From the NCBI RefSeq assembly GCF_013179285.1, contig NZ_WVNW01000002.1, positions 310,001 through 374,000 on the forward strand: 64,000 nucleotides of DNA. Direction: 5' to 3'. Positions within the stretch are counted from its first letter, which is position 1; the number at the start of each line of letters is the position of its first letter. This document shows positions 16,613-24,824 of this stretch, one piece after another. Under the pieces are notes generated by a model. That model was not told where the DNA came from, did no database searches, and worked only from the letters and a program-made list of their open reading frames with translations. A program made the position numbers and the translations under genes. Source of the stretch: Roseobacter sp. HKCCD6576-2. Its GTDB lineage: Bacteria > Pseudomonadota > Alphaproteobacteria > Rhodobacterales > Rhodobacteraceae.

Positions 16613-17938
16613 ATGACGGACCAACCTGATTTTGAAACGCGCCGAAAGCTTCTGGGCTTGATGGCCGCTGGCGGGGCTGTCGCGGCGCTGCCGAAAGGCG
16701 AGGGGGCGCAGGCCCAGACGGTGCAGAGCAGCGCCCGGATTGTGATCTTGGGGGCCGGGGCTGCCGGGACGGCGCTGGCCAATCGGCTGCACAATCGGGT
16801 TGATGGGGCGCAGATCACCATCATCGATCCGCGCGTGCGGCACCTCTATCAGCCAGGCTTCACGCTCATCGCCGCCGGTTTGCGCCCGTCATCCTATTCG
16901 GTTTCGGCAACCGCTGACTGGTTGCCGCGCGGCATCACCTGGATCGAAGGTTCGGCTACCAACATCGATGCGGAGACGCAGCAGGTAAGCACCTCAACCG
17001 GCGAGACGGTTGGCTATGACTATCTAATCGTCGCGACAGGTTTGGAGTTGCATTACGAGGGCATCGAGGGGATGTCCCGAGATCTCATTGGCCAAAACGG
17101 GATTGGGTCGGTCTATGCCGGGCCAGAAGAGGCCGCGACCACCTGGAGCCTGATGGATCAGTTCACCGATGAGGGTGGCGTTGGTCTGTTCACGCGGCCT
17201 AATACGGGTATGAAATGCGCTGGTGCGCCGCTGAAATACACGTTCCTCACGGATGATCATGCGCGGCGCAAAGGGACGCGCGGGCAGACCGAGATCATCT
17301 ATTGCGCCCATTCTTCGACCTTGTTCGGTGTGCCGATCGTCAATGAGAAGGTTCGGATGCTCTATGAGCGCCAGGGGTTTGAGACGCGGTATAACCGGGT
17401 GATGACGGCGATTGATCCGGGCCGGAAGGTTGCGACTTTCAGCACGGAAGATGGCGGCAGCGAAGAGATTGGGTTCGATTTCACCAATGTGATCCCGCCG
17501 ATGCGCGCGCACCAGGTGATCCGCGACAGCGGCCTGTCTTGGCAAACCGGGGCGAGTGGTGAACAGGGCTGGGTCGAGGTCGATCAGTATACGCTCCGCC
17601 ACATCCGCTATGACAATGTCTTTGCCGCGGGTGATGTGGCGGGCGTGCCGAAAGGCAAGACGGCGGCCAGCGCCAAATGGCAGGTCGCAGTGCTCGAAGA
17701 CCAATTGGTGGCACAGATCGAAGGCCAAGAGAGTGACCATCTCTACAACGGTTATACATCCTGCCCACTGATCACGCGGGTCGGGCGCGCGATGTTGGTC
17801 GAATTCGACTATAACAACAATCTGGTTCCGAGCTTCCCCGGCCTGATCGCGCCGCTGGAAGAGCTTTGGGTCAGTTGGCTGATCAAAGAGATCGGGTTGA
17901 AAGCCACCTATAACGCGATGCTGCGCGGCCGGGCTTAA
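16613..17938 (+). CDS. Sulfide:quinone oxidoreductase-like flavoprotein with Tat-type leader
   Basis: 441 residues from the ATG at 16613 (GGGAG upstream). The N-terminus has RRKLLGLMAAGG, a twin-arginine-like leader, and then an FAD-binding VILGAGAAGTALANRL. Two cysteines lie where SQR and FCSD enzymes keep their redox pair: Cys202 (MKCAGAPLKY) and Cys384 (YTSCPLITRVGR). A C-terminal amphipathic stretch could attach to the membrane. It probably oxidises sulfide or another sulfur compound with quinone as acceptor, outside the cytoplasm. It is followed by a small membrane protein gene, likely in one operon. Confidence 0.85.
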   Translation: MTDQPDFETRRKLLGLMAAGGAVAALPKGEGAQAQTVQSSARIVILGAGAAGTALANRLHNRVDGAQITIIDPRVRHLYQPGFTLIAAGLRPSSYSVSATADWLPRGITWIEGSATNIDAETQQVSTSTGETVGYDYLIVATGLELHYEGIEGMSRDLIGQNGIGSVYAGPEEAATTWSLMDQFTDEGGVGLFTRPNTGMKCAGAPLKYTFLTDDHARRKGTRGQTEIIYCAHSSTLFGVPIVNEKVRMLYERQGFETRYNRVMTAIDPGRKVATFSTEDGGSEEIGFDFTNVIPPMRAHQVIRDSGLSWQTGASGEQGWVEVDQYTLRHIRYDNVFAAGDVAGVPKGKTAASAKWQVAVLEDQLVAQIEGQESDHLYNGYTSCPLITRVGRAMLVEFDYNNNLVPSFPGLIAPLEELWVSWLIKEIGLKATYNAMLRGRA

Positions 17939-17955
17939 GAGGGGAAGGAAGCGAT

Positions 17956-18312
17956 ATGGAAAACCCGACAATTGGAAACTTCATCGCCGTCTTCGAAGAG
18001 ATGTTTGGCCGTGGCCTCTTTTGGGCGCTTGTGGCACTGGCCGTGGTCATCACGCTGGCGTATCTTTATGTGCTGATCCGCGATCGGGCTGTGAGTTGGC
18101 GCAAATTCCTTCTGGCGCAGTTGGCGATGCCCGTGGGGGCGGTTGCGGCGGTTTGGTTCGTATTGGTCATCACCAAGTCGCGGCTGGCCGATATCGGCGG
18201 GCCGATCGATGTCATCATCGTACTGGGAATCGGTGCATTGGGCGCGGTTGGGGCCGCGATTCTGGTCTATACCGCCCAATCGCTGATCAAGGGTCCGGAG
18301 CGCGTGCAATAG
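17956..18312 (+). CDS. Small three-helix membrane protein (DUF5368-like)
   Basis: 118 residues with membrane segments at about 19-41, 53-71 and 81-105. It lies 17 bases after the SQR-like gene and would be co-transcribed, suggesting a membrane partner for that enzyme. The family name DUF5368 is given from memory and is tentative; no enzymatic residues are visible. Confidence 0.7.
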   Translation: MENPTIGNFIAVFEEMFGRGLFWALVALAVVITLAYLYVLIRDRAVSWRKFLLAQLAMPVGAVAAVWFVLVITKSRLADIGGPIDVIIVLGIGALGAVGAAILVYTAQSLIKGPERVQ

Positions 18313-18437
18313 ACGCTCCGGCAAGAGGTTCCGGACAGAATCTTTTGGGGTAAAATAGTACCCTAGTAACAAGTATCTGTTTTGTAATGATTTTGTCCGG
18401 AACACCGCTCTTGACGTGAATTGTCACTTCGGTAAAA

Positions 18438-18460
18438 GGGCGCCATCCCGATGGGCGCCG
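18438..18460 (+). promoter_or_regulatory. Hairpin in the rplM leader
   Basis: GGCGCCATC (18439-18447) pairs with GATGGGCGCC (18450-18459), with one bulged G, in the leader about 45 bases before the rplM start. It could be a ribosomal-protein autoregulatory leader or attenuator; there is no U tract to make it a simple terminator. Confidence 0.4.
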
Positions 18461-18502
18461 GATTTCGCGCCCGCGATCTCGTCTTCCGAAGGACAAAGAC
18501 AC

Positions 18503-18964
18503 ATGAAAACCTTTTCTGCCACCCCGGCGGATATCGACAAGCAGTGGATCTTGATCGACGCCGAAGGCGTTGTTCTGGGCCGTCTCGCCTCGATCATCGC
18601 CATGCGGTTGCGCGGCAAACACAAGCCGTCATTCACCCCCTCGATGGATATGGGCGACAATGTCATCGTCATCAACGCCGATAAGGTGCAGTTGACCGGC
18701 AAGAAACGCGACAAGCCCAACTACTGGCACACCGGTTATCCGGGTGGGATCAAGTCCCGCACCACCGGCCAAATCCTTGATGGTGACTATCCCGAGCGTG
18801 TTGTGACCCAAGCGGTCAAGCGCATGCTGCCGGGCGGCAAACTGAGCCGTCAGCAAATGACTCATCTGCGCGTCTATGCCGGCACCGAGCATCCGCATGA
18901 GGCGCAAGCGCCGACCGTGCTGGATGTGAAATCCATAAACCCTAAAAACACGCGGAGCGCATGA
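18503..18964 (+). CDS. rplM: 50S ribosomal protein L13
   Basis: 153 residues from the ATG at 18503 ([15 protein letters not shown]), the start typical of alphaproteobacterial L13. Conserved [18 protein letters not shown] and [19 protein letters not shown] are present. It is cotranscribed with rpsI, whose ATG overlaps its stop codon. An upstream in-frame ATG at 18416 has no family support. A leader of about 190 bases with a hairpin precedes it. Confidence 0.97.
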   Translation: MKTFSATPADIDKQWILIDAEGVVLGRLASIIAMRLRGKHKPSFTPSMDMGDNVIVINADKVQLTGKKRDKPNYWHTGYPGGIKSRTTGQILDGDYPERVVTQAVKRMLPGGKLSRQQMTHLRVYAGTEHPHEAQAPTVLDVKSINPKNTRSA

Positions 18965-19476
18965 GCATGGCCGAGACACTGACATCGCTCGACGAGCTGA
19001 AAGGCGCCGTGGAAGAGGGCGCTGTGCCCGCTCCCGAAGCCACCCTGATCACCGAAACCGAAGTCACCCGCGAACCTGTGCGTGATGCGCTTGGCCGCTC
19101 CTATGCCACCGGCAAACGGAAAGATGCGGTTGCCCGCGTCTGGATCCGCCCCGGCTCCGGCAAGGTTGTCGTCAATGGCAAGGACCAGAGCGAGTATTTT
19201 GCCCGTCCGGTGCTGCAGATGATCCTGCGCCAGCCCTTCACCGTTGCCGGTCGCGAAGACCAGTTCGACGTGATGGCCACGGTCAAAGGCGGCGGCCTCT
19301 CGGGCCAGGCCGGTGCTGTGAAACACGGCATCTCGAAAGCGCTACAGCTTTACGAACCGGGCCTGCGCGGCGCGCTGAAAGCCGCTGGCTTCCTGACCCG
19401 CGACAGCCGGGTTGTGGAACGGAAGAAATTCGGTAAGCGGAAAGCGCGCCGGAGCTTCCAGTTCTCCAAGCGTTAA
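18961..19476 (+). CDS. rpsI: 30S ribosomal protein S9
   Basis: 171 residues. The conserved S9 core runs from [18 protein letters not shown] (about 49) to the invariant C-terminal [15 protein letters not shown], whose last Arg contacts P-site tRNA. The N-terminus carries a roughly 45-residue extension seen in alphaproteobacterial S9. Its start overlaps the rplM stop (ATGA), and a rho-independent terminator follows. Confidence 0.97.
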   Translation: MSMAETLTSLDELKGAVEEGAVPAPEATLITETEVTREPVRDALGRSYATGKRKDAVARVWIRPGSGKVVVNGKDQSEYFARPVLQMILRQPFTVAGREDQFDVMATVKGGGLSGQAGAVKHGISKALQLYEPGLRGALKAAGFLTRDSRVVERKKFGKRKARRSFQFSKR

Positions 19477-19497
19477 GCAAACCAGCAGAGTTTCAAA

Positions 19498-19525
19498 GGG
19501 GCCGTCCAACTGGGCGGCCCTTTTC
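19498..19525 (+). terminator. Rho-independent terminator after rpsI
   Basis: A 9-bp stem GGGCCGTCC/GGGCGGCCC (one G-U pair) with an AACT loop at 19499-19520 is followed by TTTTC. Confidence 0.85.
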
Positions 19526-19639
19526 TATGATGCCACGATTCTGATCTCGAGAGGGTGGAGCGGGTCAAATCTCTTGCACCTGGAGGGCATTGCCGTAAAT
19601 CTTCGAGCTTGACCGAAGAGCGTGGTCGGGGAGAGGTGG

Positions 19640-20524
19640 ATGAGCCAGGGCGCGAGGCTGCGCAAGGCCTTACGAACGGATGCGGCACGGGGCTTGGGCT
19701 TGGTCAGCCCGCCCCTGACCTATGCGCTCTTGCTGCTGGCGGCGCCGCTTGGCACGATCTTTCTCTTTAGCTTCTGGACCCAGGATTTCCTGACCATCGA
19801 CCGGAGCTTCACCCTCGACAATTACCGCGAGGCGCTGACCGATCCGCTTTATTCCGAGCTGTTGTTCCGCTCGCTTCGCATCGCGGGCGCCGTGACGATT
19901 GTGACGGTGCTTTTGGCCTTCCCAATTGCCTATTTTGTCAGCTTTTACGTCCGGCCCGACCGCAAGTCGCTCTGGCTCTTTCTGATCACCATCCCGTTTT
20001 GGACCAGCTATCTGATCCGTGTGTTCCTGTGGCGCGTGATTCTGGCTTTTGACGGGCCGGTGAATGGCAGTTTGGTTGGCTTGGGGCTCATCGATGAGCC
20101 ATTGAGCTGGATTCTCTACAATGCCAATGCGGTGGTGATCACGCTCGCCCACGCCTTCGCGCCCTTCGCCATCCTGCCGATTTTTGTGAGCCTGGAGAAG
20201 ATCGACCGCAGCCTGTTGGAGGCCGCGCGGGATTTAGGCGAAAGCCGGGTGATGACCTTTCTGCGCGTGACCTTGCCGCTGGCGATGCCGGGCGTTCTGG
20301 CGGCGATCCTGATCGTGTTCATTCCGACAATTGGGGATTATGTCACGCCGCGCCTGGTCGGCGGATCGGATGGCACGATGATCGCCAACATGATCCAGGT
20401 GCAGTTCATGCGGCTGAACAACGCGCCGCTTGGCGCGACTTTGGCAGTTATCGCCATGGTCAGTGTGACCTTCATTGCGCTCGCGCTGATCTTCGTCACT
20501 CGCCGCTGGACCCGAAGCAGATGA
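19640..20524 (+). CDS. ABC transporter permease, PotB type
   Basis: 294 residues from the ATG at 19640, which has GGAGAGG just upstream. Six membrane helices are visible. The EAA loop that docks on the ATPase is seen as EAARDLGE in the C-terminal half. It belongs to the polyamine/spermidine-type (PotB) family of inner-membrane subunits. The stop overlaps the next permease start (ATGA). No substrate-binding protein gene lies in this operon. Confidence 0.9.
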   Translation: MSQGARLRKALRTDAARGLGLVSPPLTYALLLLAAPLGTIFLFSFWTQDFLTIDRSFTLDNYREALTDPLYSELLFRSLRIAGAVTIVTVLLAFPIAYFVSFYVRPDRKSLWLFLITIPFWTSYLIRVFLWRVILAFDGPVNGSLVGLGLIDEPLSWILYNANAVVITLAHAFAPFAILPIFVSLEKIDRSLLEAARDLGESRVMTFLRVTLPLAMPGVLAAILIVFIPTIGDYVTPRLVGGSDGTMIANMIQVQFMRLNNAPLGATLAVIAMVSVTFIALALIFVTRRWTRSR

Positions 20525-21321
20525 AGGGCCTGCGGATATATGCGGTGGCCTATTTGGTCTTCCTCTACGCGCCGATTGTGCTCCTGCCGCTCTTCGCCTT
20601 CAACGATGGCACGATCATCGCCTTTCCGCTGCAAGGGTTTACCTTCGATTGGTTTATCGAGCTGACGCGGACCGAAGCGCTGCATGATGCGACGGTCAAC
20701 TCGATCTTCATCGCGGTCACAACGGCGATCTTGGCCACCTGCTTCGGTCTGTTCGCCGCGCGGGCGGGCAACCGTCATGTGTTTCCGGCTAAGGGCGGCA
20801 TATTGGGCTTCATCATGCTGCCCTTGGTTCTGCCCGAGATCATTGTCGCGGTGTCCCTTCTGGTCGCGATGTTGCAAATCGGCCTGACCCCCTCGATCTG
20901 GACGGTGATTGCGGGCCATGTGTTGATCTGCACGCCTTTCGCCATCGCGATCCTGAACGGCAGCTTTGCCAATATGAATCAAAGCCTTGAAGAGGCCGCG
21001 GTGGATTTGGGCGAGACGCCGCTCTCGACCTTCCGCTTGGTCACGCTGCCGCTGGTGATGCCGGGGATCATCGCCTCGCTTCTGATCTGTTTCACGATCT
21101 CGCTCGACGAATTCATCATAGCGTTTTTCCTCTCGGGCAATGAGCCGACCTTGCCGGTCTATCTCTGGGGGCAAATGCGCTTCCCGGGCCGGTTGCCGGT
21201 GATCATGGCGCTTGGGACAATCCTTGTTGTGCTGTCGATCATGCTTCTGATCACCGCTGAGTATTTCCGCCGCCGGGGCCTACACCGGGCCGGCCTTAGA
21301 GACACCGGAGGGTTCTTGTGA
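20521..21321 (+). CDS. ABC transporter permease, PotC type
   Basis: 266 residues with six membrane helices and an EAA loop EEAAVDLGETPLSTF. It pairs with the preceding PotB-like subunit to form the channel. ATGA and GTGA overlaps on both sides show tight translational coupling in a three-gene operon. Confidence 0.9.
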   Translation: MKGLRIYAVAYLVFLYAPIVLLPLFAFNDGTIIAFPLQGFTFDWFIELTRTEALHDATVNSIFIAVTTAILATCFGLFAARAGNRHVFPAKGGILGFIMLPLVLPEIIVAVSLLVAMLQIGLTPSIWTVIAGHVLICTPFAIAILNGSFANMNQSLEEAAVDLGETPLSTFRLVTLPLVMPGIIASLLICFTISLDEFIIAFFLSGNEPTLPVYLWGQMRFPGRLPVIMALGTILVVLSIMLLITAEYFRRRGLHRAGLRDTGGFL

Positions 21322-22412
21322 AAGACACCAACCAAGAGCCGATCATCGCGCTTCAGGGCGTGCATAAATTCTATGGCGAGTATCATGCGCTTCGCGGCAT
21401 CGACGCGGAGATCGGGCAGGGCGAGTTCTTCTCGCTGCTTGGGCCGTCGGGCTGTGGCAAGACCACGTTGCTGCGCGCAATTGCCGGGTTCGAGGATATC
21501 TCGAGCGGACGGATTTTGTTGGATGGCCGTGATGTGGAAGGCGTGCCGCCGAACAAGCGTCCGACGAATATGGTGTTTCAGAGCTACGCAATCTTCCCAC
21601 ATTTGAGCGTGGCGGAGAATGTCGGCTTCGGCCTGCGGAAATCAGGCATGAGTGGTTCTGAAAAACAAACCGCCGTGGGGGAGGCATTGGAGATGGTCGG
21701 GCTCGGCGGGTTTGGCAGCCGTGCGGCTCATGCGCTCTCAGGTGGGCAACGGCAACGGGTGGCGCTGGCCCGCGCCCTGATCCTGAAGCCCAAGGTGCTA
21801 CTGCTGGATGAGCCGCTTTCGGCCTTGGACAAAAAGATGCGCGAGCAGATGCAGACCGAGCTTCGTCGGCTGCAGCGGCAGGTTGGGATCACCTTCATTT
21901 TGGTGACCCATGATCAGGAAGAGGCGCTGATCATGTCCGACCGGATTGCGGTGATGTTCGAAGGTGAGATCGCGCAATTGGCGCCGCCGCAGGCGCTTTA
22001 CCGCCGTCCGGCCAATCGGCGTGTGGGAGAGTTCATCGGTATGATGAATTTCTTGCCCGCCCGCGTGATCGACTCGGGCGGTACGATGGTTGAGGTCGAG
22101 GTTCCCGGTTTGGGGCGCGCGGCCTTGGCGCCCGACCAATGCCCGGCAGGGATTGGTGGCGAGGCCAGCATCGGCTTGCGCCCCGAGAGTCTGACACTGC
22201 TTTTTGAGGGGCAAAGCGCGGATCGCGTGGCGCAGGGCGTGGTCGAAGAACACACCTATTACGGCGATATGACCTATTACGATGTGCGATTGGATGGGGC
22301 GCCGAACACGGTATCGGTGTCGATGCGGAACATGCCCGGACGCCGCGTGTTGGAGCGCGGAGATCGGGCCGATTTGGCCTGGGATGCGCGAGCGATGGTG
22401 CTGTTCGGCTGA
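21318..22412 (+). CDS. ABC transporter ATP-binding protein, PotA type
   Basis: 364 residues with a GTG start overlapping the previous stop. Walker A is GPSGCGKTT (about 45-53), the signature is LSGGQRQR and Walker B is VLLLDEPLSAL; a C-terminal TOBE domain follows (about 280-364). It energises uptake by the two permeases. Substrate is probably a polyamine or similar cation, inferred only from family. The orphan PotD-type binding protein at 31796-32839 is a candidate partner. Confidence 0.92.
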   Translation: MKDTNQEPIIALQGVHKFYGEYHALRGIDAEIGQGEFFSLLGPSGCGKTTLLRAIAGFEDISSGRILLDGRDVEGVPPNKRPTNMVFQSYAIFPHLSVAENVGFGLRKSGMSGSEKQTAVGEALEMVGLGGFGSRAAHALSGGQRQRVALARALILKPKVLLLDEPLSALDKKMREQMQTELRRLQRQVGITFILVTHDQEEALIMSDRIAVMFEGEIAQLAPPQALYRRPANRRVGEFIGMMNFLPARVIDSGGTMVEVEVPGLGRAALAPDQCPAGIGGEASIGLRPESLTLLFEGQSADRVAQGVVEEHTYYGDMTYYDVRLDGAPNTVSVSMRNMPGRRVLERGDRADLAWDARAMVLFG

Positions 22413-22420
22413 GTGCGGCC

Positions 22421-22463
22421 CGGAATTTTCGAAAATTCCGCCCGGAAAACGCGCGTTTTCCGG
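22421..22463. repeat. Tandem palindromic repeat, copy 1 (bidirectional terminator position)
   Basis: Two perfect palindromes lie side by side: a 20-mer at 22421-22440 with CGGAATTTTC as its left arm, and a 22-mer at 22442-22463 with CCGGAAAACGC as its left arm. They fill the gap between two convergent genes, where a bidirectional terminator would be expected. Related pairs occur at 26164-26208 and 30458-30523, so this is a repeated unit. Confidence 0.75.
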
Positions 22464-22473
22464 TCCCCCGGTC

Positions 22474-22713
22474 TCAGCCCTTGCGGACCAAATAGGCGGT
22501 GCCGTCCTCTATCTCTTCACTCCCCAGAAACCCATGCCCTTGTTCGGCACAGAAATGCGGCACATCGACATGCGCTGCCGGGTCATCGGCCAAGAGCCGC
22601 GCGACCTGACCGCTTTCAAGGCCGCCCATACGTTTGCGGAGCCGCAGAACCGGCAAGGGGCAGAGCAAGCCGCGCGCATCGATATCCAGATCAAAGTCCA
22701 TCCCCGGCGACAT
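22474..22713 (-). CDS. TusA-like sulfurtransferase
   Basis: 79 residues from an ATG at 22713; a second ATG at 22701 is possible, and neither has a strong Shine-Dalgarno. The TusA signature is ARGLLCPLPVLRLRKRM, with the active Cys followed by PxP, and the C-terminus ends with an EQGHGFLG and AYLVRKG pattern. TusA proteins pass sulfur as a persulfide for tRNA thiolation or other sulfur routes. It is divergent from ccdA, a thiol-redox gene, a recurring pairing. Confidence 0.85.
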   Translation of the reverse strand: MSPGMDFDLDIDARGLLCPLPVLRLRKRMGGLESGQVARLLADDPAAHVDVPHFCAEQGHGFLGSEEIEDGTAYLVRKG

Positions 22714-22794
22714 AAGCCGGGCGCGCGGTCCTGTCCACGGATATGTGACCGTTGGCCTCGTGACCTTTCCGATTTGCCGGGGTAGGGAAGAGAC

Positions 22795-23547
22795 ATGTTT
22801 GGGATTGACCTGTTTGACGCGTCGCTTTTGCCGGCGATGCTTGTCGCGCTGACCGCCGGTGTGCTGAGCTTTCTCAGCCCTTGCGTCTTGCCGATTGTGC
22901 CACCTTATCTCGCCTATATGGGCGGCATTTCGATGAACGATATGGCGGTCGCGGGTGCGGCACGGCGCAAGGCCGTTCTGGCCGCGCTGTTCTTTGTCTT
23001 GGGCCTCTCGACGGTGTTCCTGTTCCTTGGCTTCACTGCCTCTGTCTTTGGGCAATTCTTTCTTCAGAATCAGGTTCTTCTGGCGCAAATCTCAGGTGCC
23101 GTGATTATCGTTTTCGGCCTGCATTTCCTTGGCCTCTTCCGCATCCCAATCCTCGACCGCGAGGCCCGAATGGATGCAGGCGACCGGGGTGGATCGAGCT
23201 TTGGCGCTTATATTCTAGGGCTCGCCTTTGCCTTTGGCTGGACCCCGTGCATTGGGCCGCAACTGGGCGCGATCCTGTCCATTGCGGCAACGGAATCGAG
23301 CGTCCAGCGCGGGACAGCGCTGCTTGGGGTCTATGCGATCGGTCTGGGGCTGCCATTCCTGTTGGCCGCCGCGTTCATAGAACGCGCCATGGGGCTGATG
23401 ACGCGACTGAAACGGCATATGAAAACCATTGAGCGCGTGATGGGCCTGTTGCTGGTTGGGGTCGGTGTCGCGCTGATGACCGGGGCGTTTTCTGCCTTTG
23501 CGTTTTGGTTGCTTGAAACATTCCCGGCCCTTGGCCTTCTGGGCTGA
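22795..23547 (+). CDS. ccdA: Cytochrome c biogenesis protein CcdA
   Basis: 250 residues with six membrane helices. The paired redox cysteines are in FLSPCVLPIVPPYLAYM (about 24-40) and FGWTPCIGPQLGA. CcdA moves reducing equivalents from cytoplasmic thioredoxin across the membrane to periplasmic thiol proteins for cytochrome c assembly. It diverges from the TusA-like gene. Confidence 0.93.
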   Translation: MFGIDLFDASLLPAMLVALTAGVLSFLSPCVLPIVPPYLAYMGGISMNDMAVAGAARRKAVLAALFFVLGLSTVFLFLGFTASVFGQFFLQNQVLLAQISGAVIIVFGLHFLGLFRIPILDREARMDAGDRGGSSFGAYILGLAFAFGWTPCIGPQLGAILSIAATESSVQRGTALLGVYAIGLGLPFLLAAAFIERAMGLMTRLKRHMKTIERVMGLLLVGVGVALMTGAFSAFAFWLLETFPALGLLG

Positions 23548-23588
23548 ATTGCCATAGGCTTGCCCAAATCGATCGTGTGATTGGGCAG

Positions 23589-24824
23589 ATGACGGATACC
23601 CCAGGTCAAGAGGTTCACCGCCGCCGGGTGATGTATATCCCCGGCTACGACCCGGTGCCGCCGCGCAAATATCGCGAGCGCTACCGGCGCGAAGCGGCGG
23701 CGCAGGCTGCGATTTCTGGCTATGACATCGCCCTTGGCCCAAAACAGACCAGCGGCAAATTCGGCTGGCATGTCAGCGCCGAGATGGAGGGGGCGGCGGT
23801 CGAGACCGATATCGAGGTGATGTACTGGTCCGACATCGTGCGGGACTCGATGAGCCACGGTATTCTCGCGACTTATGGCCAGCTTTTTCGCACGGCTTGG
23901 ATCTACATATGGTCGGGGGCGCTGTTTCGCCTAATGACGCTCCGGAAGGGACCGGTGATTGCGGCGCTTTACCCGGTGGTTTTCCTGTTGGGTCAGTTGC
24001 TTGCGGCGCTTGCTGTCGGAGTCGCGGTCGCCTTCGTGGTCGAATGGATGGGGCACCGGCTCCTTGGCATTCCCTTGTCCTTCTTCGGCTTGGCTCTGGG
24101 GCTGGTCATGGTCTGGGCCGTCTTGGATCTGTTCCGACGACAAGATGGACGGTTTCTCGCCTATTACCTGATGCATGATTACGCGTTTTCGGCGCGCTAT
24201 GGTGGGGCGTATCCGCCAGAGCAGGAGGACCGGATGCGTGAGGCTGCTGATCAAATTGCGGCGGCCTTGCAGGCGGATGTGGACGAGGTGCTGATCGTTG
24301 GACATTCTTCCGGTGCGTATATCGCGGTCTCGATCCTGTCAGATTTGATCCGCGCAGGCCGGGTTCCGGCGGATGGGCCGCGTCTGGCGCTTCTGACCTT
24401 GGGGCAGGTGGTGCCGATGGTGTCTTTCCTGCCGAAAGCGGGTCGGCTGCGCGCGGATCTGGCGTTTCTGAGTAGCCGGGACGAGATCACTTGGGTCGAT
24501 GTGACGGCCCCCGGCGATGGCTGCGCCTTCGCGCTTTGCGACCCGGTTTCGGTGACCGGGGTCGCGCCAGAGGGGAAGCGCTGGCCGCTTGTCATTTCGG
24601 CGGCCTTCACCCAAACGCTGAGTCCTGAGAGGTGGAAGGCGCTGCGCTGGCGGCTTTTTGAGCTGCATTTCCAGTATCTCAACGCCTTCGATCAGCCGGG
24701 CGATTACGACTATTTTCGCATCACGGCGGGCCCGCTGAGCCTGCAAAGCCGCTTCGCCGACCGGGCGCCTTCGAAAAGCCGGATCGAACGCCCGGTGAAC
24801 CGTTATACGAGTATGGCCGCATGA
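23589..24824 (+). CDS. Membrane-anchored alpha/beta-hydrolase-like protein, unknown function
   Basis: 411 residues from the ATG at 23589. Two hydrophobic helices (about 115-140 and 150-172) split the chain. The second half carries VLIVGHSSGAYIA, a nucleophile elbow GxSxG with Ser240 as the likely nucleophile. The N-terminus has MYIPGYDPVPPRKYRERYRR, where a hydrolase would place its oxyanion strand. I do not recognise a named family. The stop overlaps the start of a cytochrome P450 gene (ATGA), so the two proteins are made together and may act on one lipophilic substrate. Confidence 0.7.
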   Translation: MTDTPGQEVHRRRVMYIPGYDPVPPRKYRERYRREAAAQAAISGYDIALGPKQTSGKFGWHVSAEMEGAAVETDIEVMYWSDIVRDSMSHGILATYGQLFRTAWIYIWSGALFRLMTLRKGPVIAALYPVVFLLGQLLAALAVGVAVAFVVEWMGHRLLGIPLSFFGLALGLVMVWAVLDLFRRQDGRFLAYYLMHDYAFSARYGGAYPPEQEDRMREAADQIAAALQADVDEVLIVGHSSGAYIAVSILSDLIRAGRVPADGPRLALLTLGQVVPMVSFLPKAGRLRADLAFLSSRDEITWVDVTAPGDGCAFALCDPVSVTGVAPEGKRWPLVISAAFTQTLSPERWKALRWRLFELHFQYLNAFDQPGDYDYFRITAGPLSLQSRFADRAPSKSRIERPVNRYTSMAA

